IMG/VR virus record: IMGVR_UViG_3300021197_000337
Span: 1 to 31,088 of that record
Origin: a virus
Strand: one strand, 5' to 3'
DNA: 31,088 bases
Position 1 is the first letter of the stretch. Every line of letters starts with the position of its first letter. A model generated the notes under the pieces. It had not been told where the DNA came from and did not search any database. It worked only from the letters and a program-made list of their open reading frames with translations. Below, one piece after another: positions 1 through 6,064 of the stretch. A program made the translations under genes and the position numbers.

Positions 1-206
1 ATAAGTCAAACTGGCGTATTGTGCAATTACCAAACGGTTTCTATCAAACCGAACACCAAGATCAAAAAGAAAAAGATACTTGGCACGACGTCACAAGACG
101 TGAAACTTTAGAAGGAGCAGAACAAGCGATTGATTCATCAGTTGCTCATTATGCTAAAAAACTAGAGTTCGCTAATGGACCAAAAGTCGTGAAGACCTTT
201 AAGTAA
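1..206 (+). CDS. Small conserved phage protein, 5' end cut by window
   Basis: The reading frame is open from the first bases of the window to a TAA at 204-206, so the true start probably lies upstream; a GTG at 21 is the only early start codon inside. About 67 residues are visible, beginning KSNWRIVQLPNGFYQTE and ending in a lysine-rich tail (VVKTFK). It is hydrophilic, with no membrane segment or catalytic motif that I can see. The middle (roughly residues 25-60) looks alpha-helical. I do not recognise a function. It sits 28 bases upstream of the chaperonin gene on the same strand and may share its transcript. Confidence 0.6.
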   Translation, partial: KSNWRIVQLPNGFYQTEHQDQKEKDTWHDVTRRETLEGAEQAIDSSVAHYAKKLEFANGPKVVKTFK

Positions 207-234
207 AATTAATTAAATTAAATCTAATCAAATT
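206..234 (+). promoter_or_regulatory. AT-rich translation leader of the GroEL-like gene
   Basis: The gap ahead of the chaperonin ATG reads TTAATTAAATTAAATCTAATCAAATT. It has no G-rich Shine-Dalgarno sequence. Such A/T-rich leaders directly before the start are typical of Bacteroidota translation initiation, and very similar TTAAA-type leaders recur here before 7609, 13518, 14752, 16288 and 26783. Confidence 0.45.
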
Positions 235-1788
235 ATGTCAAATGCAATTGTCAAAAACCTTAACTTCGGTGACGAAGCTAGAGGTAATGTATTTAAAGGT
301 ATAACTAAACTTACACAAGCTGTTAGCTCCACACTTGGAGCTAGCGGTAAGTGTGTAATGCTAGAAGATGCCACAGGAAAACCAGTTATAACAAAAGATG
401 GTGTTACCGTAGCAGATTCTATTGTACTAAGAGATCCAGTAGAAAACATGGGCGCTACACTTATAAAAGAAGCCGCTCGTAAAACAGTAAAAGAAGCAGG
501 TGATGGTACAACCACTGCTACAATATTAGCTCATGCTATTTTAGAAGAAGCTTATAAAGTTTCTGATAAAACTAATTCTAGAGAACTTAAAAATGGAATT
601 AACAAAGCTGTGCAACAAGTTGTTGAATATTTAGAATCTATATCAGTACCTGTTACTGGTAACATGATAGATCAAATAGCTACAATATCAACAAACAATG
701 ATAAAGAATTAGGAGAAATAATTGCTAATGCTTTTAGATCCGTAGATAACACAGGTGTTGTTATGATGGAAGTTTCTGCATCAGGTAAAACTGAAATAGA
801 AGTTATTGAAGGAGTTCAATACGATAAAGGATTAACAAATTCTCATTTTGTAACAAACAAGCAGAATAAAACTGCAGAATTAGACAACCCATTAGTATTG
901 CTAGTTGAATCACCTATTGAAACAATTAGGCAAATTCAATCAGTGCTAGAGTATGTAATAAAAAACAATAAACCTTTGCTTATTATAGGCGATTTAGAAC
1001 AAGGTGTTTTATCAGCTCTAGCTATGAATAAAACGAAAGGTAATATAAAAGTAAATGTTATTGATGCTCCAACTTATGGTATCAATAAAAAACAAACATT
1101 AGATGATTTATCTTTATTAACTGGCGCAACTATTGTAAATGAAGATTTGGGTGATGATATGGATTTAATACAAATTGAATATCTTGGCACTTGTTTAAAA
1201 AGTGTTACATCACATTCAGATACAATAATACAAGTAAAAGAAACTTCTTTAGAAATACAAGATATTATTAAAGGTATTAAAAATAAATTAAAACTAGATA
1301 ACCCTTCTCATGAAGTAATTAAACTAGAAAAAAGGTTAGCTATGTTAGCTGCTAAAATAGCTGTAGTTAAAGTAGGTGCAAATTCTGAAATAGAATTAAA
1401 AGAAAAAAGCGATAGAGTTGAAGACGCTCTTTGTGCAACTAAAGCAGCTATAAAAGAAGGAATAGTTCCAGGTGGTGGAATAGCTTTAGTAAATGCATCA
1501 ATGAAATTAAACAAAATTGAAATAGGAAGTAAAGTGCTTGCAGAAGCAATATTATCTCCTTTCAAAACAATACTTAGTAATGCTGGTTTGAGTTGTGATA
1601 CTCCAACTAAAGCTAATCAAGGTATTGATGTAGTTACAGGGAATATGGTAAATATGATTGAAGCTGGAATTATAGATCCACTGTTGGTTACTAAAAGCGC
1701 ATTGCAAAACGCAGCTTCAGTAGCAACAACAATATTATCAACCGATTGTGTAATCAATAATTTAAGAATAGATGAAGGCAATAGGTAG
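235..1788 (+). CDS. groEL: GroEL-like chaperonin (Hsp60), phage-encoded
   Basis: 517 residues, clearly a group I chaperonin. The equatorial ATP-site motifs are present: ITKDGVTVA (52-60, with D55 matching E. coli D52), GDGTTTATILA (89-99, D90 matching D87), RVEDALCATKAA (394-405, D397 matching catalytic D398) and VPGGGIAL (411-418). The C-terminal DPLLVTKSALQNAASVA (481-497) is also diagnostic. It is about 30 residues shorter than E. coli GroEL: the C-terminus stops at EGNR with no Gly-Gly-Met tail, and the segment after NAG (449-451) is shortened. The family folds proteins inside an ATP-driven ring capped by GroES. Next to virion genes it most likely folds phage structural proteins. The GroES-like gene follows and overlaps it by 17 bases, the reverse of the usual bacterial groES-groEL order. 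Confidence 0.95.
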   Translation: MSNAIVKNLNFGDEARGNVFKGITKLTQAVSSTLGASGKCVMLEDATGKPVITKDGVTVADSIVLRDPVENMGATLIKEAARKTVKEAGDGTTTATILAHAILEEAYKVSDKTNSRELKNGINKAVQQVVEYLESISVPVTGNMIDQIATISTNNDKELGEIIANAFRSVDNTGVVMMEVSASGKTEIEVIEGVQYDKGLTNSHFVTNKQNKTAELDNPLVLLVESPIETIRQIQSVLEYVIKNNKPLLIIGDLEQGVLSALAMNKTKGNIKVNVIDAPTYGINKKQTLDDLSLLTGATIVNEDLGDDMDLIQIEYLGTCLKSVTSHSDTIIQVKETSLEIQDIIKGIKNKLKLDNPSHEVIKLEKRLAMLAAKIAVVKVGANSEIELKEKSDRVEDALCATKAAIKEGIVPGGGIALVNASMKLNKIEIGSKVLAEAILSPFKTILSNAGLSCDTPTKANQGIDVVTGNMVNMIEAGIIDPLLVTKSALQNAASVATTILSTDCVINNLRIDEGNR

Positions 1789-2032
1789 AAATTTAATCAT
1801 AGAAAAAACAAAAGAAGGAACCACTAAAACTAAAGGTGGTTTACTTCTTGCAGAAACTCATAGAGATGACATTAGATATGTAAAAGCTAAAGTTGTTTCA
1901 ATAGGTGAAGAAATTAAAGGAATAGACAAAGGTTCTGAAATATTTTACGATAGACACGCTGGTCATAAAATAGAAATTGACAAACAGCCTTATCATGTTA
2001 TAAAAGCTCAAGATGTTGTTGTAGTGTTATGA
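1772..2032 (+). CDS. groES: GroES-like co-chaperonin (Cpn10)
   Basis: 86 residues, against about 97 for bacterial GroES. It starts MKAIGRNLIIEKTKEG, matching the first beta strands of the Cpn10 fold. A mobile loop with KTKGGLLLAET (20-30) stands where GroES has the GGIVL contact for GroEL. It ends QPYHVIKAQDVVVVL, like the GroES terminus (ESDILAIVEA). Between VVSIGEEI and GIDKGSEIFY it lacks about eight residues that form the roof hairpin in E. coli GroES; phage T4 gp31 is known to lack this roof too. The ATG lies inside the end of the GroEL gene (17-base overlap), which suggests coupled translation. Its partner should be the GroEL-like protein upstream, although binding to host GroEL is also possible. 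Confidence 0.88.
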   Translation: MKAIGRNLIIEKTKEGTTKTKGGLLLAETHRDDIRYVKAKVVSIGEEIKGIDKGSEIFYDRHAGHKIEIDKQPYHVIKAQDVVVVL

Positions 2033-2472
2033 GAATAACAGCTAGTGACATTAAAGAGTTAAACTTATTAAAGCATTATAGAATAATTCGTAAATGGGCT
2101 TGTAAAAATAATGATTTAACAGATGCAGACTTAGAAGTATTAATATATTTAGACTGCATGGATCTTTTTAGTAAGCATGATTTTGAACAAGGTGTTTATT
2201 CTTACAGTTGGGATAATAGAAGATGGAGTAGATTAATTAAAGACGATTGGATTGTTGTGTGGAGAAAAAGAAATAGAACTACACAAAAATATAATATATA
2301 CAAAGTGTCATTTAAATGTAAACAACTTATAATGAGAATGTATAGAATTATGCTAGGTCATGATGATATACCAACTAGTGAAAGAAGAAATAAATTAATA
2401 AAAGGCAATAGTTATACTGATAAAGTAATGACACAAGCTATATACAACGTAAACAAAGACAAAAATAGATAA
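2029..2472 (+). CDS. Possible winged-helix (MarR-like) protein
   Basis: 147 residues; the start overlaps the GroES stop (ATGA). I do not recognise a named family. The order of elements resembles a MarR-type winged helix: a helical N-terminus, LTDADLEVLIYLDCMDLFSKHDF (30-52) like helices 2-3, a basic WRKRNRTTQKYNIYKVSFK stretch (78-96) like a beta wing, then CKQLIMRMYRIMLG (97-110) like the helix after the wing. If correct it would bind DNA, perhaps as a late-gene regulator. It is rich in Lys, Arg and Trp, with no membrane segment. The fold call is by eye and could be wrong; a nucleic-acid-binding virion protein is another option. Confidence 0.5.
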   Translation: MRITASDIKELNLLKHYRIIRKWACKNNDLTDADLEVLIYLDCMDLFSKHDFEQGVYSYSWDNRRWSRLIKDDWIVVWRKRNRTTQKYNIYKVSFKCKQLIMRMYRIMLGHDDIPTSERRNKLIKGNSYTDKVMTQAIYNVNKDKNR

Positions 2473-2473
2473 C

Positions 2474-2854
2474 ATGGGATTATTTAGTAGAAGAAATAAA
2501 AGAAGAAGAGACGCTTCTAGAGCTATACGTAGTATTACAGGAGGTATGTTAGGTGGTAACTCACAACAAAATTATCAAGACGATGTTATGTCTAGTCTTG
2601 AAAATATAACAGAACAACTAGGTAGTATTGGCGCAACTAGTCCTGAACAAACTGAGGTAGCAAGTCAAGCAGCAGCAGGAGGTTCTGGTGGTGGAGTTGC
2701 TGACGCTACACAAGCTGCAATGGTAGATCCAACAGAAGTTCAAGAATCAATGATGGGTGATACTAACGCATTAGATTCAGTAAACGCTACAAGCGCATTA
2801 AACACCTTAAAAAAATATAAAGGTAGTTGTAAAATGAAAAGAAAAAACAAATAA
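2474..2854 (+). CDS. Unknown small protein, basic ends and Gly/Ala-rich middle
   Basis: 126 residues. The N-terminus is strongly basic (MGLFSRRNKRRRDASRAIR), followed by GGMLGGN, an acidic/glutamine-rich helical stretch, and a low-complexity QAAAGGSGGGVADATQAA segment (about 65-82). The C-terminus is again basic (KKYKGSCKMKRKNK). This design resembles small accessory virion proteins of phages in which a hydrophobic or glycine-rich segment follows a basic head, but no family is recognised. It begins one base after the preceding stop and opens the run of small charged proteins that extends to 5534. Confidence 0.5.
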   Translation: MGLFSRRNKRRRDASRAIRSITGGMLGGNSQQNYQDDVMSSLENITEQLGSIGATSPEQTEVASQAAAGGSGGGVADATQAAMVDPTEVQESMMGDTNALDSVNATSALNTLKKYKGSCKMKRKNK

Positions 2855-2864
2855 AAAATAAATT

Positions 2865-3086
2865 ATGGCACATCACGGAAAATACGATCCTTCAATGGAA
2901 AAATTAAAACCTGGAACTAAAGTAGGTATAGTAGGCGAATCTCATGTTTGGGACGGACCATTAAACCAAGAAGGTAGAGCTCACGGAGAAGGTTCAAGCT
3001 CAGGTATAACGGGTATGGAAGTATTAAAAGCACCATCAATGTATAAAGCTGGTCCTATATCTACAATAGCTAAAGTATTTAAATAA
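2865..3086 (+). CDS. Unknown small protein (73 aa)
   Basis: 73 residues beginning MAHHGKYDPSMEKLKPG. It is rich in glycine, histidine and serine, with HGEGSSSGITGMEVLKAPSM in the middle, and ends in IAKVFK. It has no Cys pair, membrane segment or catalytic motif. An A-rich leader (AAAAAATAAATT) precedes the ATG. Its stop is immediately followed by the next gene's ATG with no gap, so the two are likely translated together. Function unknown; it belongs to the cluster of small accessory proteins. Confidence 0.45.
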   Translation: MAHHGKYDPSMEKLKPGTKVGIVGESHVWDGPLNQEGRAHGEGSSSGITGMEVLKAPSMYKAGPISTIAKVFK

Positions 3087-3287
3087 ATGAGATCTCCATT
3101 TTATAAAGAAGGATTCCCTGAAATAAAACCAGAGAATAAAGGTAAGTTTACAGCATGGGCTAAAAAGAACGGTTTTAAAGACGCTTGTTCTGCTGCATCA
3201 TCTGTAATGTCAAATAAAAATAAATATAGTGAAGAGGTTGTTAAAATGGCTAACTACGCTAATAACTTCGGTTGTAAAAATAAATAA
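3087..3287 (+). CDS. Small helical protein with N-terminal RSPF motif
   Basis: 66 residues starting MRSPFYKEGFPE. The body, GKFTAWAKKNGFKDACSAAS (19-38) then SSVMSNKNKYSEEVVKMANYANNFG (38-62), looks like a compact three-helix unit. From memory this helical pattern (FTAWAKK...VMSNK..YS..VVK.ANFA.NFG) recurs in small proteins of many phages, but I know no function for it. It carries the first of the Ser-Pro-Phe motifs shared by the neighbouring small proteins. ATG directly follows the previous stop. Confidence 0.6.
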   Translation: MRSPFYKEGFPEIKPENKGKFTAWAKKNGFKDACSAASSVMSNKNKYSEEVVKMANYANNFGCKNK

Positions 3288-3288
3288 T

Positions 3289-3507
3289 ATGAGAAGCAAA
3301 TCACCATTCAGACAAGATAAATGTTCTACCGCTTGGGCCAAGTGGGAAGAAGGTTATAAAAAAGTTGGTAAAGATAAACCATCAGAAAAATTTAAAGGCA
3401 AGTCAGAAATGCAAGTTGAAAGAGGGGAGTTTGAATGTAGAGATGGTAAAATAAAATTGAAAAAAACTGACGACGCAGAACAACCAATAGAGAAAAAACC
3501 AGAATAA
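3289..3507 (+). CDS. Small charged protein with KSPF motif (72 aa)
   Basis: I place the start at the ATG at 3289, two bases after the preceding stop. A longer in-frame version from 3229 would lie inside the previous gene and read unlike a real N-terminus. The product begins MRSKSPFRQDKCSTAWAKW and is dominated by Lys, Glu and Asp afterwards (EKFKGKSEMQVERGEFECRD). A CRDGKIKLKK stretch leads to an acidic/basic tail. It has two cysteines (residues 12 and about 48) but no zinc-site pattern. Function unknown. The N-terminal SPF motif and helical TAWAKWEEGYKK link it to its neighbours. Confidence 0.55.
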   Translation: MRSKSPFRQDKCSTAWAKWEEGYKKVGKDKPSEKFKGKSEMQVERGEFECRDGKIKLKKTDDAEQPIEKKPE

Positions 3508-3508
3508 T

Positions 3509-3709
3509 ATGGCATTTAAAATAAGCAGTCCATTTCTTATGGAAAATAAGCAATGTGAATCAATGAGAAAACAAGCAGCTAAACTTGCTAAAGAAATTCA
3601 AGCAATGCGAGCTGAAAGTAAAAAAACAGGCAAGGTAACTAACTGGGACGCTAAAGCGGACGAGTTATCTAGAGTAAGAGAAAGAATAGCCGAACAATGC
3701 AAAAAATAA
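3509..3709 (+). CDS. Small helical protein with SSPF motif (66 aa)
   Basis: 66 residues beginning MAFKISSPFLMENKQCESM. After the SSPF motif the rest is an almost continuous amphipathic, coiled-coil-like helix (AAKLAKEIQAMRAESKK, then KADELSRVRERIAEQCKK). Two cysteines (16 and 64) flank the helical hairpin. The opening MAFK..SPF resembles the opening MAFKLNNPPYMVDN of the metallopeptidase-like gene at 6222. Function unknown. It starts one base after the previous stop. Confidence 0.55.
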   Translation: MAFKISSPFLMENKQCESMRKQAAKLAKEIQAMRAESKKTGKVTNWDAKADELSRVRERIAEQCKK

Positions 3710-3720
3710 AAAAATAAATT

Positions 3721-4416
3721 ATGAGTTCACCATTTCAAAGAGCGTTTAGCGGGAAAAGTCCATTAAACAAACACGGTAAATTAGAAAAGAAACTAAAAAA
3801 AGTAAAAGAAGGAAAAATAGGATCTGAAGGTCAAGGCGGTATAGATTATGAATTACAATCTCAGCTAGAAGAACAAATCAAAGTTGCTAAAGCTAATCAT
3901 AGCAAACAACAAGATAATAGTATTGTTGAAGAAGAAAGAGACAACAGTCAGATGGATGCTTCTATGGCTAACTACGGTGTAAGCGATAAAAAAAAAACTA
4001 AAAGCGTAGCTCAAATGAGATCTCCTCTTAATGGATCTTATGAAAGTGGTGGTAGAGGTGAAATATATGTTTCTTCAGTAGGAGCTATACAACAAGCTGT
4101 TGGTTCTGTTCAAAATGCTGTAGATTCTTACATGAATGAAGATCCTCAACATAAAGCAGATAGAATAGCTGGTAGAATTGATAGTAGAAAAAATAGATTA
4201 TATCACGGTGAAGATATAATGAATGATGATAGTTTAACAGACGAAGAAAAAGAAAATAAATTAGCAGAAGTAAATCAAAGAAGTTATTCTATGAAAACGC
4301 AAGAATTAATAGATAGAGCTGCTACTTCTCAAAAAGAAGCTGATGAATTTGAGCTTTCAGAAATTGAAAGACTTAAAAAAGAAAACGAAGCTTACAAGAA
4401 AAAATTTAATATTTAA
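3721..4416 (+). CDS. Two-part charged protein with SSPF, KSPL and RSPL motifs
   Basis: 231 residues. It opens MSSPFQRAFSGKSPLNKHGK, followed by a Lys/Glu-rich helical segment (21-95). At residue 99 a second MRSPLNGSYESGGRGEIYVS appears, followed by a further helical region with SVGAIQQAVGSVQNAVDSYM and a charged coiled-coil C-terminus (LSEIERLKKENEAYKKK). The internal M99 looks exactly like the start of another SPF-type protein, so the gene may be a fusion of two, or may use an internal start at 4015. No enzymatic motif. Probably an accessory virion or assembly protein, judged only by location. Confidence 0.55.
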   Translation: MSSPFQRAFSGKSPLNKHGKLEKKLKKVKEGKIGSEGQGGIDYELQSQLEEQIKVAKANHSKQQDNSIVEEERDNSQMDASMANYGVSDKKKTKSVAQMRSPLNGSYESGGRGEIYVSSVGAIQQAVGSVQNAVDSYMNEDPQHKADRIAGRIDSRKNRLYHGEDIMNDDSLTDEEKENKLAEVNQRSYSMKTQELIDRAATSQKEADEFELSEIERLKKENEAYKKKFNI

Positions 4417-4419
4417 ACA

Positions 4420-5106
4420 ATGGGACACAAAGGACATTACGGACAATACACAGGTAACGCTAAATGGTCAAAAAATCACGCTGACACAAGAGTTACTAAA
4501 TCAAACTATAAAGCTTCTGAAAGAGATGATGCTGCTCACATTGATTATCTTAAAAGAGATATCGATTATGACAACAAACACGGTCATAGTGATGAAAACA
4601 TGACTGCTGATGAAAAGCATATATCTAAATTAGCAGGTGACATGAAGTACGATAAAAAACATCATGGTTCGCCAGCACACCGTAGTGGTGATTATAACGA
4701 TCATGATATGGGAGCTAAATATTGGAAAGCTCATAAACAAACAATGCACGGTATAAAAGTTCACGGAGGACCAAACATGAACTCACCAGTTAAAAATGAA
4801 GGTGATAGAAAAGCACATAAAATGAGTAATAGTGAATACGAAGCTCACTTACAAAGTCCAAGAGGAAAACAAGAACACGGTTCACCAGCTCAACAAAAAG
4901 GAGGTCGTGGTGATCACAGTACAATGACTGATGGTGAGTATTCAAGACACTTGGCAAGTCCAAGAGGAAAAAAAGAACATGGTTCTCCAACTCAAAAAAA
5001 AGGCTTATGGGCTAATATTCACGCAAAAAGAAAAAGAGGAGAATCACCAGCTAAACCTGGAGACAAAGATTATCCAACTGAAAAAGCATTAAAAGATTCA
5101 CAATAA
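4420..5106 (+). CDS. Histidine-rich protein with two 27-residue repeats
   Basis: 228 residues, unusually rich in His, Lys, Gly, Asp and Ser. Two near-identical units occur at residues 135-161 and 169-195, sharing the pattern M(S/T)-x2-EY-x2-HL-x-SPRGK-x-EHGSP-x-QxKG. Further HGSP, NSP and ESP motifs occur at 82-85, 121-123 and 208-210. The protein is very hydrophilic and probably disordered in part. The histidines could bind metal, but no defined site is visible. The same Ser-Pro theme links it to the genes on both sides. The alternative ORF at 4343-4603 in another frame is its shadow. Function unknown; possibly an internal virion or capsid-associated protein. Confidence 0.6.
   Translation: MGHKGHYGQYTGNAKWSKNHADTRVTKSNYKASERDDAAHIDYLKRDIDYDNKHGHSDENMTADEKHISKLAGDMKYDKKHHGSPAHRSGDYNDHDMGAKYWKAHKQTMHGIKVHGGPNMNSPVKNEGDRKAHKMSNSEYEAHLQSPRGKQEHGSPAQQKGGRGDHSTMTDGEYSRHLASPRGKKEHGSPTQKKGLWANIHAKRKRGESPAKPGDKDYPTEKALKDSQ
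4822..5004 (+). repeat. Tandem 81-base coding repeat in the His-rich gene
   Basis: Two 27-codon units at 4822-4902 and 4924-5004, separated by 21 bases. They share the AAGTCCAAGAGGAAAA core, followed by GAACA(C/T)GGTTC. DNA as well as protein similarity suggests a recent internal duplication. Confidence 0.7.
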
Positions 5107-5131
5107 CAATAACAATAACCAATAACAATAA
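5101..5131 (+). repeat. Five CAATAA hexamers in a gene leader
   Basis: Five copies of CAATAA at 5101, 5107, 5113, 5120 and 5126; one extra C breaks the phase after the third copy. The first copy contains the stop of the His-rich gene, and the run ends eight bases before the next ATG. A G-free, A/C-rich, unstructured leader would suit ribosome entry without a Shine-Dalgarno box. Confidence 0.7.
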
Positions 5132-5138
5132 CAAAACT

Positions 5139-5534
5139 ATGTACGATAAAGGAGCATTACCAAACCTAAACAAGGGTTACAAAAGCGAATCAGTTAAAAC
5201 TGAAAGATCAAACTTAATGAATGATAATCCTATAGCTAAAGACGCTAGTGGAGGAAGATCATGGATGTCTAAACACTCACAATCAAGAATGGGTGGCTCA
5301 CCTTTAGCAAATACTAAAGAAGAATTAGACAAAATGAAAAAGGATAAAAACAAAAAACTTGAAAATAAAGCAAGAGGTGTATCAGAAGAAGTAGCAAAAA
5401 GAAGAAAAGCAATGGAAACATTAGCTCCAAAAATGCATCACGAAGGTTCACCTAATAAAATGCATGATGGCAAAAAATTTGAAGATGAAGGGTTTATGGA
5501 TTCTCATTTTAAATCAGGAAAGCCAAGAAAATAA
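5139..5534 (+). CDS. Charged small protein with GSPL and GSPN motifs
   Basis: 131 residues, starting MYDKGALPNLNKGYKSES. It is dominated by Lys, Glu, Asp, Met and Ser, with a central coiled-coil-like stretch (TKEELDKMKKDKNKKLENKA) and GGSPLAN and EGSPNKMHDGKK motifs. It is probably largely disordered or helical, with no membrane segment or active site. It is the last of the Ser-Pro-motif proteins in this run and is preceded by the CAATAA leader. Function unknown; likely an accessory particle or assembly protein by context. Confidence 0.55.
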   Translation: MYDKGALPNLNKGYKSESVKTERSNLMNDNPIAKDASGGRSWMSKHSQSRMGGSPLANTKEELDKMKKDKNKKLENKARGVSEEVAKRRKAMETLAPKMHHEGSPNKMHDGKKFEDEGFMDSHFKSGKPRK

Positions 5535-5563
5535 CAGTAGAGAACTGTAAAAAAACTCGCCAA

Positions 5564-5597
5564 CAAAAACAATAACAAAATCAAAAACAAAAACAAA
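5564..5597 (+). promoter_or_regulatory. A/C-rich G-free leader of the 152-aa gene
   Basis: The last bases before the ATG read CAAAAACAATAACAAAATCAAAAACAAAAACAAA, with no G or Shine-Dalgarno box. An unstructured leader like this suggests efficient initiation and a highly expressed product. It resembles the CAATAA run at 5101. Confidence 0.4.
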
Positions 5598-6056
5598 ATG
5601 GCAAAATTTATTAAATTTAAAATTTCTAACGCAACTACATTAGCTGCTGGAGGAGATTATGCAAGAGACGTATTAGTAAACGTTGACGACATCGAAAACG
5701 TAGCTGACGCTGTGAACGGTGGAGTTTACACTGCAATCGTAACATTAAAAGGAATTGTAGGATTAGGAGTTGGTCATGCTAATGACGCTACTGTCCCACC
5801 TGACACTATTGGTGGAAGAATACTTACTTTAAGAGTATCTACTTCTGCTACTGCTAATGTTAACCCAACTGCAATCACAGTTAGCCGTAACATGCCTTCA
5901 CAAGCAATTGTAAGAGCATTAACTGCTAACCCAGGTGGAATTTCTTCACTATGTTCATTAAGTGTTGATGGAAATGGAGTTGTAGCTGCTCAAGGTGGTA
6001 CTGCTGCTCAAATGTTCTGGTCAAGCGCTGTATTTACATCTGATAGCACTTTATAA
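5598..6056 (+). CDS. Probable small virion structural protein
   Basis: 152 residues beginning MAKFIKFKISNATTLAAGG. The sequence is low in charge and rich in Ala, Val, Thr, Gly and Asn, typical of beta-rich phage decoration or fibre-type proteins. VLVNVDDIENVADAVNGGVY (26-45), the alternating hydrophobics of TAIVTLKGIVGL (46-57) and GGRILTLRV support beta strands. It closes with AAQGGTAAQMFWSSAVFTSD. I do not recognise a specific family. The A/C-rich leader and more biased codons (AAC, GAC, ATC) suggest strong expression. A capsid decoration or head-fibre protein is the best guess from composition alone. Confidence 0.5.
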   Translation: MAKFIKFKISNATTLAAGGDYARDVLVNVDDIENVADAVNGGVYTAIVTLKGIVGLGVGHANDATVPPDTIGGRILTLRVSTSATANVNPTAITVSRNMPSQAIVRALTANPGGISSLCSLSVDGNGVVAAQGGTAAQMFWSSAVFTSDSTL

Positions 6057-6064
6057 TAATATTC

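Noticed and set aside
228-515. Minus-strand ORF of 95 codons opposite the GroEL-like gene
   Set aside because: It lies wholly antisense to a clear chaperonin gene and its sequence has no recognisable features. The same applies to the other minus-strand ORFs (e.g. 1308-1565, 15124-15351, 20213-20476, 28183-28548).
4343-4603. Plus-strand ORF overlapping two genes in another frame
   Set aside because: It overlaps the end of the 231-residue gene and the start of the His-rich gene, and its product reads like out-of-frame translation (Leu/Ile/Thr-rich without structure).
5534-5548. Small hairpin ACAGT-AGAGA-ACTGT after the small-protein run, followed by A-run
   Set aside because: Only a five-base-pair stem overlapping the stop codon and followed by A rather than T bases, so it is too weak to call a terminator.
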